Assembly: GCF_963966145.1 (NCBI RefSeq)
Contig: NC_091055.1
Location: forward strand, 10,850,001-10,914,000
DNA length: 64,000 nt
Origin: Tenebrio molitor
Taxonomy: Eukaryota; Arthropoda; Insecta; Coleoptera; Tenebrionidae
Direction: 5' to 3'
Positions 1 through 12,176 of the stretch are shown one piece after another. How positions within the stretch are numbered: the first letter of the stretch is position 1; the number at the start of each line of letters is the position of its first letter. Below the pieces are notes generated by a model, which saw only the letters and a list, made by a program, of their open reading frames with translations, ran no database searches and had not been told where the DNA came from. The position numbers were made by a program, and so were the translations under genes.

Positions 1-3000
1 ACAAAATCTGTGGCCAATGCGAGAACTAATCGCCAAAATTAGAAAGACCTTCAGGTGGCATCGCTGTTTAGCGCTATTAACACAATTTCGCGAAGAACCG
101 ACGACAACAATGATTCCTGCGTGGCGAGATTCGTCCCACAAACCCGCATACGTACCTATTTCGAAAACCAATCGATTTCGGCATTTCGATTTTTATTTGA
201 TTTGTAATTAGGTAGCGGGACCTCGTCTACCGAGCAAAACTTTCATCCAGTTTGTATTCAACAGGTTTATTAATTTCCAAATATTGACGATGATTTTAAC
301 GGTCGGTGAGTCATATTTATAAGTTATTAATAAACAAACCGTCGACCAGTTAAATTTGCAATTTTATCGAAATTCCCCGTTCGACGATCTTCTTTTAATT
401 AAAATGTTTTTTACGTAAGCCAAAATATCCGTTGTTTAAATTATACACGAGCTTCCCTTTTAGTCGGGAAGGGTTGACATAAAAAGATTGAAAAGTAATA
501 TTTTAGAGGAGCAGCGGAGCGTTTAGGTTTAGAAGATCCTTCTAAATCGAAAACAGTTCAATTTATTATTCGGAGTTCAAAATTTTCCAGCTCGCTCTAT
601 TTGTTTATTTTAAATTAAAGATTATCGATCTTAGTTTTGTTTTATTTTTGAAAATTCCTGCGTAAATTAATCAGCTCTGATCGACATGTCGCAACCTTTG
701 TCACTTCCATATATTACTAAATCTGAATAATACATCTCCCAGCGGGATGACAACTTGCACGTGGATCTTCACCCAGTAAATTTTACGCGGCTAATTATAT
801 AAGCTCGTTCATGCTTGTTTTGCACCACTTACCATCCAATTTCACCGATTTCACCAATTAATAGGGTCGGGAGTGGGCCGGTCCAGATTTACCCCGATCG
901 ATAGCATAATTCAAAGAAAAAATACCGACACGTTCCTCGATTCGATTAATTTTTTGATCGGACCGAATCAATACGCTAATAACTTGCAGTTTTGTTTATC
1001 TGGCAAAAAGTGCGTCGGAAGGAAAAATCTTCCATCCGGAGATGTTGGGTAAAACGTCGCCCCATGAGAAATAAGTAATCGGGACTTAATTAGTAAGTGG
1101 GCCAATTAAGTTATTAACGAAATTATGTGGAATTTTAAAAGCAGTTGTACGAGTTTAATTCCGTGAATGGGGTGAGCCTATTTAATAAGCAAAACTTCCG
1201 TAACAAGAGATGCAAAAACCACAGTTCCTCTTAATATTTCGTAGTAATTTTAAACACCTAAAATTCGGCCGTGTAAAAGTGAACTCCGGCTATTGCTTAT
1301 CCTGGCAATTATTGTAAAATCTATGACGCAATAGTGTCTGCAACCCCCCGAAAATTGTGAGAAAGACCCGAATCGTAGACGCGTTGTGAATTCACGACAA
1401 GCTTCTCTCTAATCAACATTTCCTGTTACACAAAGCCGAACGCTTTCCCTTTTTTAACCCCTATACACTGTCTGATCTGATAAAATCAATCATGAAAACA
1501 TAATCTCTGTCCCTTAAAGACTCGTGCCATGACTTACCACCTCAAAAGTTGCGTTGATGGCGCGTAAATCTCTGATACTTGTGATTCAACTTTTATCACT
1601 CACAAAATGGACCCTTTACGAAGTTTTAATCTAGTTTTTACAAACGCGTTTATTATTAGTCGGGCAAAACGACAGTATCTTCAAGTTTCTTCCAATTTTT
1701 CTAAGCTATTTTTAGGTTAAGTACTTCGGGACTCATGCTCTTTAATGGAAAAACAACGCCGTCTTATTTATTGCATTTTCCTTCACTTAATTTTACTTTA
1801 CAACCCCTCATTTCGGCAAAGCTTCACTACTCCAGAATCACTTATTAAGCATCATCTTATTACGCACCTTCAGACTCGAAAAACAGACAATCCTTTACAC
1901 TTTCGAACATTCCTCGGTGTAGATTCGCACAAAATCCCAACTCATAAAATACAATAATCGAGAAAAAATTTATTCTGATGTAATTGTCAAGTTGAAGGAT
2001 CCCTCACTGGCTACGAACAATCCAGTCAGACGTTCGCTTTATCGAATCGCCGAAAAATACATTTTCTCCTCTCCAAACAATCGCATTTTTAAACTCACCC
2101 AATCAATTTAAACAAAACAATTATCTGATTTTCTCCCACAATCGCATTTTAATTTATAATAACTGTTCAACTGACGGGCTCTCAAAATAGAAGCTTGCGA
2201 TCAGAAACTGCTTCATTAAAATAACTAACTGTTCTCTTTGTTGCGTTGTGTTCAATGCATTTAACAACTAACTAGTTCACGACCAATTAAAACACGTTTG
2301 AACACGAATGAAAAATTTATTTGAATTGAATGATTTGTCTGGTGTTAATTTTTTGACGATTTAGATTCGATTAATAATCGAGGGTGGTGTCTTAAAAGCG
2401 AGACGTCTAGTTTTAAACACAACAAATTTTTATCTAGACTTTTAGTGTTATTGCATCGCCGTTACGACTGTTGAATGTCGGGGATGGCACGTTTTGCGAC
2501 GGCTAGAATTTTGTTAAATTAATCGTTAAAGAAAGAGAGTAAGCAATTTTTCGGGTCCCCTTCCAGAAGACCGAATTTAATACACACATAGAGATTTGTC
2601 GTATACATTTCGCCTTATCCTCGACACCCTTGAGGTTTCAAAGTACCGGATTTTTAAAATAGCGTTTAAGGAACGTCGATTCGACTTTCACGCGACACGA
2701 TGTAAACTCTCCGTAATATTTCTGTCAATAAAATCAATTTTTCAAGAGCGTGGAGTCGCCTAATAATATAACGCAACGTTAGAGTTTTAATGACGGACAT
2801 TTGTAAGTCACCTGTTGCACGCTGACAGCTGTTATAGTTATTTAAATCGTCGGCATCATTAAAATGTCGCTTTCAAAACAATATCGGCGAAAAAATCGAC
2901 GTTTCTTAATTATATCGTAAGTGAGGGTGATAAAAAATACATCGCGGTTAGAGCCGAGGAATAATACTGGCGGAGAATATTGCAAAAGCTAATATATTCA

Positions 3001-4212
3001 CGGTCGCACCCTAAAATAAAGTTCGGCATAAATGCAGCAGGAAATATTACGCGTGCTTTCTTTATAGATATTTTCATTGTTTATTGTGAAGGCTTTGAAT
3101 ACTGTATTTCATGCAATGATAATATTTTCCAGGAAGAAGCGTACAGCGATCGTTAATTCGCGACGGATAAAAATGATTGTGAAGAGAGACGATCGGATGA
3201 TCTAACGATAATGAGACCGAGAAGCCAATTAAGTAAATAATATTCGAAATAAATAAATACACGCAACGAGGACCGGCAAGACTTTGGAGCGAATTCGCAT
3301 TTTGAATAATTTATGTAAACATTCAATAAAAATGTAGGAGTGCACTAATTACTTGAGTTTCGACGTGAAAGCTTAAAAGCCGGATTTTAAAATCTGACAC
3401 CATCAGAAAAATCTTTCGCAACACGTTTTAGTGTGTTCTTCAATCTAATAAAAAACACTCAAATTAAAACACGCATTATTTTGGTCCTCTGACAACGATA
3501 AGTGCTTTGTTAAAAGCACACAGCTTTCTTCATGAGGTTATTTGATTATCCCGACGCACGGACTATAAATTCTCACAGCGCTCCAATTAACTAATGTCGA
3601 AATATTTTATATTGTGGTGCATTTTCAGTACGAGCAAATTATTTGATGTCAGATGTACTAAACTAATTATCGTTACCCAGAACCCCGCTAGACCGTATTT
3701 TCGCTAATATGCCCAAAATGAAACCTAGAAGGTGACTTTGAAGCCAGGACGAAATATCATTTTTACAACCAGAATTCAAATATGTGTTTTCAAATTTGCT
3801 ACATCCGAAGCTTCGACAACTAGAACTGTCGAAAGACGGATTTAGATTATCCAGAGGGTTAGTGTCGTAAAATTCATTCTGGACACATCTCATTCTAATT
3901 CTGTTCCGAGCAAGACGATGCAAAACCGCACACTGTAACAAATTTAGAAAAACCAACACCAACAAGGTCTAAATTTGCAATTTGTCTAACCTTCAACGAG
4001 CTAACCTCACTACTTCTTTGAAGAGATTATACAACGTGTTGAACAAATAACTACGTTAACGCCGGTAACAGAATGCGTCAATAGCAACAACATGTTTAAA
4101 TGCTTTTTTCGTAAAGCCTTCAGTTATCGAGTATCAACATAAAAAGCTTGTTGTCTCGATGTTTAGTGATTAAAATATACTTATTTCTGGGACACGTTGT
4201 ATAACTATCGGA
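1..4212. other. AT-rich gene-less stretch
   Basis: No open frame here has recognisable family motifs, and no convincing chain of splice sites was found. The longest frames (about 60-100 codons, for example 3663-3965 on the - strand) have no domain signature and look like chance. It could be intergenic or intron of a gene outside the window. Confidence 0.5.
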
Positions 4213-4421
4213 TCGGATGTTCATTTAAATTTCTCCTCAAAGTTGACTTTGAAAAGTCGATTGTGAACGCACCACTTGTCAGTCTGCAGAGTAAACACAC
4301 AAACAATGCAAAAATTGAGGTTAGATTTAAAATTTAAACAACTAATCCGTGAGCTGTAATCCGTGGTGTGTTCACAATCTACTCTTCACCGCCAACTTTG
4401 AGGAGAAATTTAAATGTGCAT
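4213..4421. mobile_element. MITE-like inverted-repeat element, copy 1
   Basis: The two ends are inverted copies of each other: the left arm carries TTCATTTAAATTTCTCCTC followed by a TCGATTGTGAACGCACCAC-like block, and the right arm is its reverse complement. Length is about 210 bp with arms of about 60 bp and no coding capacity. A second copy lies at 43619-43828 with the interior inverted. This is the structure of a non-autonomous DNA transposon; the superfamily is not assigned. Confidence 0.75.
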
Positions 4422-5195
4422 TTTTCTTCCAACAATTTGTATAAGTAGATTAAAGTTTATGGTCCATTACTGTACAATTTGCCTAAATATATAGTGTCAA
4501 AATTTTGAAAAGAAATATTTAACAAGAAGTTTGGTAGCAAAAATATAGCTTACTTCTAGCTTTTCCAATGAGTTGCACAAAGATGTTGTTTTGAAGAGCT
4601 TTTACTCGTACCTACATGTTGTGGGAAGCTTAAAAGAAATGTGTTCAATAAAAAAGAGAGTTACCTGCAAATATATTTTACAATTATTAAATTAAAAGAC
4701 CACTAGTTCTCCAAAACTTGGCAAATCTTTTCCGTAGAGTTTTGCTAAGATATTAAATTTAAATGTGAAAACTTTAAAGAGAAATTGTATGTACCTACAT
4801 ACATACTCGTAATATTTAGTTATATGTAGTCTATTTTTTCCTGGTAGACGGTTGCGCCCGCATTTACAAAATCCTGCAACGAAACGCAACCTCCCTATTG
4901 GCTATTTTATTTTTCTACTTACACTAAAGAAATGTGCAATATTGCAGTGTTCTGTACTGTCAACCAGGTACCAACTGTCATTTCCGTCTCATTGGCGCGT
5001 CTTAGTTTTCTTTTCGTTTTAAAGAGTGTTTTGTGACTTTCTGTGTTCGTTTATTTATTAAAAAAACAGTTCTTCTTATAGGTAAAGAAGTTTTTATATG
5101 TCAAGATGTCTCAATTTCAAATATTGAGTCGTTTTGCACCCAATTTAACTCCTCCTGTATGTATAAAATAGAAATAAAAAATGTATATACATACA
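4422..5195. other. Gene-less stretch
   Basis: No recognisable gene or clear repeat was seen in this AT-rich interval. Confidence 0.4.
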
Positions 5196-5650
5196 TACAG
5201 GGTGTTTCTGAAATAGGTGCATTAATTTTAACTGGTAATAGAACTCGTCAAAAGGAACAACTTTTCTATCTACCATTTTGCCGAAAAACGATGTTTAATT
5301 CCAAAAAAAAATTGGAGAGGTTTTTCACTAAAATAACCCTACGCCACTAAATACTGCAATGGCTAATTGAGATCAGCGCTAATATGAAAAAAACATCCAT
5401 TTTCATCCAGGAAACGTGTTTTAACGCCGAAATCGAAATTCAAATAAATCTACCCGTATAGCAAAAAATCCACTTCGTAAGAATCTGGTTGTTTCACGTT
5501 TTTAGGTAGCTTAGTTTTGGAGATATGAACGGTTTTAGGAAAATTTTTCCTAGTTTTTTAAGCCAAAATGTCAGAAAGAAAAGTTGTTCCTTTTGATGAG
5601 TTCTATTACCAGTTAAAATGAATGCACCTATTTCAGAAACACTCTGTATA
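5196..5650. mobile_element. MITE-like element with TACAGGGTGTTTCTG ends
   Basis: The left end (TACAGGGTGTTTCTGAAATA and onward) is repeated in inverted orientation at the right end up to 5650. The arms stay similar for about 75 bp, through the block GGAACAACTTTTC. The flanking dinucleotide is TA on both sides, consistent with a TA target duplication. There is no intact coding frame. Confidence 0.75.
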
Positions 5651-5897
5651 ATAGTTGTTATCAATTTTTCCACGAGTTTATTCACAATTTTTTTTGTTTA
5701 CATTTTATAAATTATGAAAAATTAAATCAAACAAGAGTATTAATATGCAACCAAAAATACTGATCCCCTAGATAATATGCAGCCAAAAATACTAACAATT
5801 CCTGCATCCTGCTAACAATGTTTGCTATGTGATTCTACCTTTCGTAGATACGCACGCAACCGCCTACCAGACTATAGTAGAGAATTACCCACGAATA

Positions 5898-6400
5898 TAC
5901 AGGGTGTTTATCAGGGAAAATATGATCGCAAACCTTTATACCGTTTTTGGATAAATTAAACCATTTTCTGAAAATAGAAATGTTCCCTGCTGTTTTGGAC
6001 TGCTGAAGTATTGCTGTGCACGCAAAAATCTTATATGTTTCGAATTAAACATGATTGCTTGGTAACGATTCGAAATTTACTACTGTCAAAGTTTACATTT
6101 TAATTTGATTTATATTTTATCTGTCGCCTGCGAAGATTACATCGTTTACAATGCCCGAATATTCTATCGAGGAGTATGCAGATATGCATTTTGTGTATGG
6201 AGAATATAGCGGAAATGCCAATGCTGCTGTCCGAAGGTGTGCTAATGCTTGTATGTATAGTATCTTTATTGCAAAAATTTTGATCGAGCAAGTAGCTCGA
6301 CCAGACAAGATAAACAGAATACTTTTGATACATCCGGGCTTCCCGACAATAGCACTTGTTGCAATATTTAATTTTTGCAGGTTTAATCATTCACGTGGAA
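5898..6400 (+). mobile_element. Relic of a DUF4817-type transposon
   Basis: A TACAGGGTG terminus begins at 5898. From 6151 the + strand encodes PEYSIEEYADMHFVYGEYSG followed by NANAAVRRCANAC. This is the pattern of the DUF4817 helix-turn-helix found at the start of many insect transposon-derived proteins (EEY.DM...YGE..GNA.AA.R.YAE). The family-typical continuation is lost after about 35 residues, so the copy is broken by indels. The right terminus was not located. Family assignment is by eye from known domain motifs. Confidence 0.6.
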
Positions 6401-6499
6401 TTTTTTGGGATACGATTGTAAAAATGTCAATTATTTTACAGCGAGCGGTTGTCGTGTTGCAGTAATGCAATTGTATTTTTTAATAATGGTAGCTTCATT

Positions 6500-9400
6500 C
6501 CTGGGAAACATTCCGTATAATTAAAAATGGATTACTTAATGCAGTGTAAGACTTCCTGCTCGCTTCGTACATAGGAGAACTTAAGGGTTAGAATCTGGGG
6601 AAAAGAAGCAAATTAGAAGCGAATAATTAAAGTGAACATTTCGTTAAAACGTCTAATTTATTATGCAAACAGTGCAAGGTATTGCAACGTTGATAGTTTG
6701 AAAAAGCGCTGCTTGATTCGAATTAAAGAACCGATAAATCCGAGTTTTTACTAAGAGAAAAGCAAATTACGTAAGTTTACATGTAGGTGATGTAAAGTTG
6801 TTGAGTGCAGAAACGAGAACTGCTGCAAAGAATTGGTGTCGGTATTTTGCTTCAAAACGTTAGCCAGAGACTTGTCAAATTAAAACATTTTCATTACGCC
6901 AAGGTTTCATTCGAAATATAAAATTTCAAAAGTAATAAAATAACGTAAAAGGCACTTAAAACGGGAAGATCGATATCAATTTCAAGAAGTCAAGCTCCTT
7001 TCTTGTCTTTACCTGGTTTGGTTTTCTTTTTAAATTGACTTTAAGGCATTATCCAAAACAGAATTTCTCGGATAATGTTATTATGTTAAAAGCAAGTTTA
7101 TTTTTAATTTAAAATAGCTGGCATATGGATGTTTCATTTTCCTTCGAAAATGTTTCAACGTTCAGGTGTTCGAGTTACAAATTTCATCAGAAAAATAAAA
7201 AGAAAAACGCTATCAACGCACCAGATCGTCAGGATAATTTGTAAATAGGTCGCTTACTTCTGGTAATTAATTGTTAATTTTAAAACCCTCTACTCGAGTG
7301 TTTCGGTAATTATCAAGTTTTAATTTCGAGAGTTGAAATTTTTATTTTGATTCAAAATAAAACCCCTGCCAGGACTAAATTGTCAATCTTGGAACTTCCC
7401 CATGTTCGCCAAGTAATGTGAAATATTTCAAACTTAAAAACTTTGTGTTTGTAACGAAATTAAAAATACCTCCACCAACTTCCTCATTTATTAAACTGGT
7501 ATTTGATATGACGTATTTACACTAAAAATAAATGTAGACGAGTTGTTTAAAAAAAATCTCTCGTTTTCGATTTTCAACAGGGATGTGTGTGACAGCGAGG
7601 TGCAAATATTCAAAACAGTCGCTATTTTAATTTGTTCACCTTTACGATACACATGATTTTAAATGTTAAACACACCACTTTAGAGTATTAGTTTTGATGA
7701 ATCAATAACCTGCCTATAAATAGCGAAATGTGAGCGTTTGAATTTGTACAGTAGAGGCAAGAGTGTTTTGGAATTAAACTAATACACCTTTACAATATTG
7801 GTCCTGTTTCACCCTCAAACTAATTATTGACCTGTCCCGCTGACCATCACACAACACCTACGGAGGGCCATGTTGTGGAACGAGGCGATAAACCATCTGG
7901 CCAGGTACAGAGTACCAAATACAAATGATTCCTTTCCTCTTTATTTATTTTTTTTGCGAAACCAAACAAAGTCGGTCGAGTTAAACGTCCAGCCCTCTCC
8001 TCGACAAATTCAAATGAACTAGTTCAATTTGCATTTTTTTCAACGGCGATTCTACATCTGCTTCGAAAATTTCGTTCGCAAAGACGACACCAAATAAAAC
8101 TGTCGGCTAGCGTAATCTATAAATTCAATTTCGGCGGGGCGAATCTCTGAAATTCTTTTTATAATAGGCGAGTGCAAAAAATAAATCAAAATTAGACGAA
8201 ATTAAAATTTCACACGACGAGACTCGAACAAGGGGTCTTAGGAAAAATAGCGTCACCTAAATTCTGATTCAGCCCAACTATAAAACATTCATTTGAATGC
8301 GGTGATTTGCGGCTTTAATAACCCTTTTTAAACGATCACTTTATTTTGCATCATCTACATTCCATATTTTAACAATTTATTTTCCATAATTAAAACAGAT
8401 GTGCCTCGCAATTTCCAATACGTTCGAGCAATGAATCCGTCAAAGAATGCAACGTGATCGACATTCAAAAACGATTTCAAGAAGTCTCTGATCCTTGACA
8501 CTGTTTCGATCAAAAAACCGAAATGTTTGCACAAATCCGGAGGAGGCGGTCCGGGTATTTATCATTATTTAACCATTAAAGCGATAGCACTCAAAGTATT
8601 TCTACAAATTGTAGAGTGATAAAGACCCACATTTCGTACATAAAACGGACATAAAATGCAATTATAAAAGGGCGGAATACTCTAGCACGGAAATTCCCGC
8701 GAGAGCTCGATTTACGAAACGTGCATTTAAGTTGGAAAGTTTTACTTACGTGGAGATTTCTTTTAGTTAAATTTGTTTCAAATATTGTATAAACGGTGAT
8801 CCAAACAAGACACATAAATTCCCAACGTGCACACCAGTTATTCGATTTTTCCAATCGCAGAATGATCAAAACGGCATTTTTAATACCTCACCTCACCTAC
8901 AAAACGCAACACGAATCAAATTCAATCAATCTGGGTTTATTGGTACAAGTGTAATCACAATGCATAAATGTTTTTTTTTATAGTTTGTGTATTAAAAAGC
9001 TCCTCTATATGCGGGGATTTTTGAACGGAGTCACGTATGTCTGCCCCTCCCCTCTGCCCCCGAATTTTCTTCCGGAACTTTGATCAATGTTCCGGATCTG
9101 TTTACACAATACGATAAATACAGCTTACTTTCCCGCACAAAGTGTCTACATTGATTTTTCAAAACGCGTGACAATCGTAAAGAAAGACGAGCCACGCAAA
9201 TCCGGCGCGACTTTTGCACCCCGCGTGCTAATCCTATTAAACGGATCTTACACTCGAACCTCGAACTTCTAATCGAAGGGTGTATTTCATTTTGGGCGAA
9301 ACAAGTTGGGGGTACTTCCGTCGAATCAAATTCTACGAGACTATGTAAATGAAGGGAACCGGGGCGAGTAGTTCGCTTGCGCCTCGTATAACTCTTAAAT

Positions 9401-9719
9401 TTGTCGCCGTTGATGGTTTCTTCAAAATATAGTATGAAAATTTAATGACAATAATAAGAGATTAGGACGGTTCGCTGCGGCCTTTCATCCTGAGACGTTT
9501 CGTGGCCGCTTCGGCGTTAGCTATTTCTCGAAGTCATTTTTGCCAGTTCGTCTCCACCATCTCCCAGCTTGATACACCTACCGAGGAAACATAAAATGCA
9601 CAATTAAAAAATGCATTATTTAGGGGGATTGATACGGACGGGAAATCTACGCCTATAGATACAAATTTTGTATGCGGATCGAAAAACGCACCGTTATTTA
9701 CGAACACAATGAATTATGA
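6500..9719. other. Gene-less stretch; CpG-richer block near 9.0-9.57 kb
   Basis: No supported gene. Roughly 9000-9570 is richer in G+C and CpG than its surroundings, as promoters or 5' exons often are. It could belong to the arrestin-domain gene whose 5' exon is missing, but no exon with the required splice phase was found here. Confidence 0.35.
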
Positions 9720-9727
9720 CTTAAGCA

Positions 9728-11407
9728 CAAGGGCGTAGCAAAGGGGAGGGCAAGTGGGCCCGGCCCACCCCAGAATTTTTCTGACCCACCCCAAAATAAA
9801 AGTGAAACACTTATTAAAAACAAGATACATCTGCAATAATCTAAAAAAAAATCAAACACGAAAGCGCTGAAATGGAATGATAAAAATTCTCGAAAAATTC
9901 GGAGTTTATTCAATGATTAAGTATATATCAATTTTCTTTCACAGGCTTAACGTATTCTATGTAGATCTATGTCTGTGGTCGGTCAGCAGCGGTGGTTTAA
10001 AAGTGGTTTTTCGTTCGACACTGCCAGAATTTGAGAATTTTCTCCTGTGTGAACGGATTTTGATATAATTGATTTCATATAAATGTTCATCAAGTGAGCT
10101 GTGCATTTGTAAAAGCACCTTTAATTTAGTTACATTACAAAAGTCACATTTATGAAGGTCATGTCCAATAAATCTTTACTTGGTAAAAATACAAAGACAA
10201 AAACAAATAAGAATTACTTTAATTTAATCAGTAAAAAGACGTAACGTTGCTTTTGAAATCAGCAATGTTAAAATGGACAAAAACTGAAAAATTACTCAAA
10301 TCGGGTTCGCGCAGAGCAAGCAACTTTGAAAGTCAAAGTCACTAGCTTTAGCTTTACTACCAACAGAAAATCAGATTTTCATGGCTTGCTTAGATGCACA
10401 TTTATATGAAATTGAGTATAAATGTCACAACTTGTCAAAACGAAACGTCAAGTTAATTTTAAAGATTTTAAGCGATTTGGAGCCTTTAATGGGCTTGTCG
10501 AACAAAACAACTTTGTATTCAATTCGTTCGTGTGTAAATTGGGCTTTTTTTGCCTTGGCACTCGTAGGCCCACTCATACCAAACAAAGCCCAATTGACAC
10601 ATAAATTCGTTAAATAAACTATAGTAAATGCAAAAAACCCCTGGACTGTCAAAATTAAATTTTAAATAAAATGCTTGTTTTGACTGTACTTGGGTATAAA
10701 AAATTTTCGCTAGATTGTACCCACGTCAAAATCTATTTACAAAATATATTTAAGTTATGTTTTCCTTTTTAATCATTGAACTAAAAATATGATAAAAATA
10801 TGAAACGAAATGCAGCAACTTAAAGAACTGGAGCAATTTAATCAAGTTTATAAAAAACACAAAGAAAAACAGAAAATGACACACGACAAACTGAAAACCA
10901 GTAAAAACTAAACAATAGCGCTTGCCATACCTGTCTGAGTCAGATTCCCGGATTCCGCTAAGGATACATATATAGTTATCCAATCAGCTTTAATTAGGTT
11001 TGCATTTTCACAATGCAAGATGCTGTTTCTCCACAGTTGGGTTAAAATCAGAAACGTTTTTTGTTGAAGGTATGGCTTTATACCTAATACATATAATCAT
11101 TTGTTATGGCCCTCTTCTCTCGCGCCAATAGAACCACCATAGTTCGTTTTAAACTTTCCATTTTAACCTTTTTACAAAATGCACTTAAATAATTTGCAAT
11201 TTATTTGACAATGTCAATTTAAACAAATGAATAGTTTGAAAAATCAAAAAATCATAGATGCCGACCGGACAATATGAAAAAAACTAGTAATTTAACCAAC
11301 CTAACAACTGCAATTTTGACAGTCCAGATGTTTTTGAATGGACTTTATGTAAGTATGTATTATTAAAATCTGGCCCACCCCAGCGAAAAATCATTGCTAC
11401 GCCCTTG
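9728..11407. mobile_element. Non-autonomous hAT-like DNA transposon with 8 bp target duplication
   Basis: Both ends carry the perfect 14 bp inverted repeat CAAGGGCGTAGCAA, followed by degenerate GGCCCACCCCAG-type sub-terminal blocks. The element is flanked by an exact direct repeat CTTAAGCA (9720-9727 and 11408-11415). An 8 bp target duplication and a GGGCGTAGC-type terminus are hallmarks of the hAT superfamily. The 1680 bp interior encodes no transposase and holds nested insertions at about 10008-10625. It lies upstream of, or in the first intron of, the arrestin-domain gene. Confidence 0.88.
10008..10625. repeat. Nested hairpin repeat inside the hAT element (copy A)
   Basis: The segment from TTCGACACTGCCAGAATTTG through the palindrome around 10530-10600 (AAATTGGGC ... 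GCCCAATT) matches 47845-48145 closely. Relative to that copy it carries an extra block of about 355 bp (10066-10421) whose ends are inverted copies (GATTTCATATAAATG / CATTTATATGAAATT). That block is itself a MITE-like insertion. Three levels of nesting are therefore visible. Confidence 0.75.
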
Positions 11408-12176
11408 CTTAAGCAGCGAACTAGAATTGTTTTTGACCAAACGCACAAAGCTTCGACAATTTACTTAAGTAGAGTGGGGAGGATCGATACTCCACCACTG
11501 TGGTACTTAGCGATTCAATTGTTCCTACAGATGGTTCTCAAAGTGCATGCATTTGCAAAGGTTCAACTAAACAGTCTAAATATTTCCAGATAATTACTAG
11601 TGATGCAGATTTGCTCAGTTTGCATAAGTCATTTGCTCGAGCACAATTGTATCATGTTCAACGACAAGAATTCCATACTGTGTCAGACTCGTCGGCAACT
11701 TCTGCGTTGTTTACACAATTACGGTTCGTACTGGTCGAAGTCTGTGTTCTTTTAATGCGACAACTCATAGAGCTTTTGACAAATTTGCGTGATTTATAGA
11801 GTCAAAAGTTGGAGAGAAGTTAGTCGGTGGGTCCTCCGAGAAACACATTTTTCCCACTGTGACAAATTATTTTCAATTTTTATACCTTCGGAATAAAAGA
11901 AAAATAGCCCCAACAAATTATTCATCTCATTTGCATATATCCTTCTTAGGAGTTATAAATTCCCCCGTAATAGGAACCATTCATCACCAAATTAATTTAG
12001 GATTTCGTTTAATTTTCGTTTTATTTACACTCTCCTCGATCAAATTAAAACTAGTCGTTCGTTTCTAAAGAACACTTTCTTTATTAAAATTGAAAAGAAC
12101 AAGTGATGGAGAGGCGGAGTGTGGCGGCGCCCTCTGCGATCCCACCAGGCGAAAATTCTGTAGTTTGCCTTTTCAG

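Noticed and set aside
9087..9272. Frame FRICLHNT..NTAYFPAQSVYI resembling an arrestin N-terminal strand
   Set aside because: It lacks the invariant G of FPGQ, and no phase-1 donor lies at a suitable place to join the exon at 12177. It was not strong enough to call exon 1.
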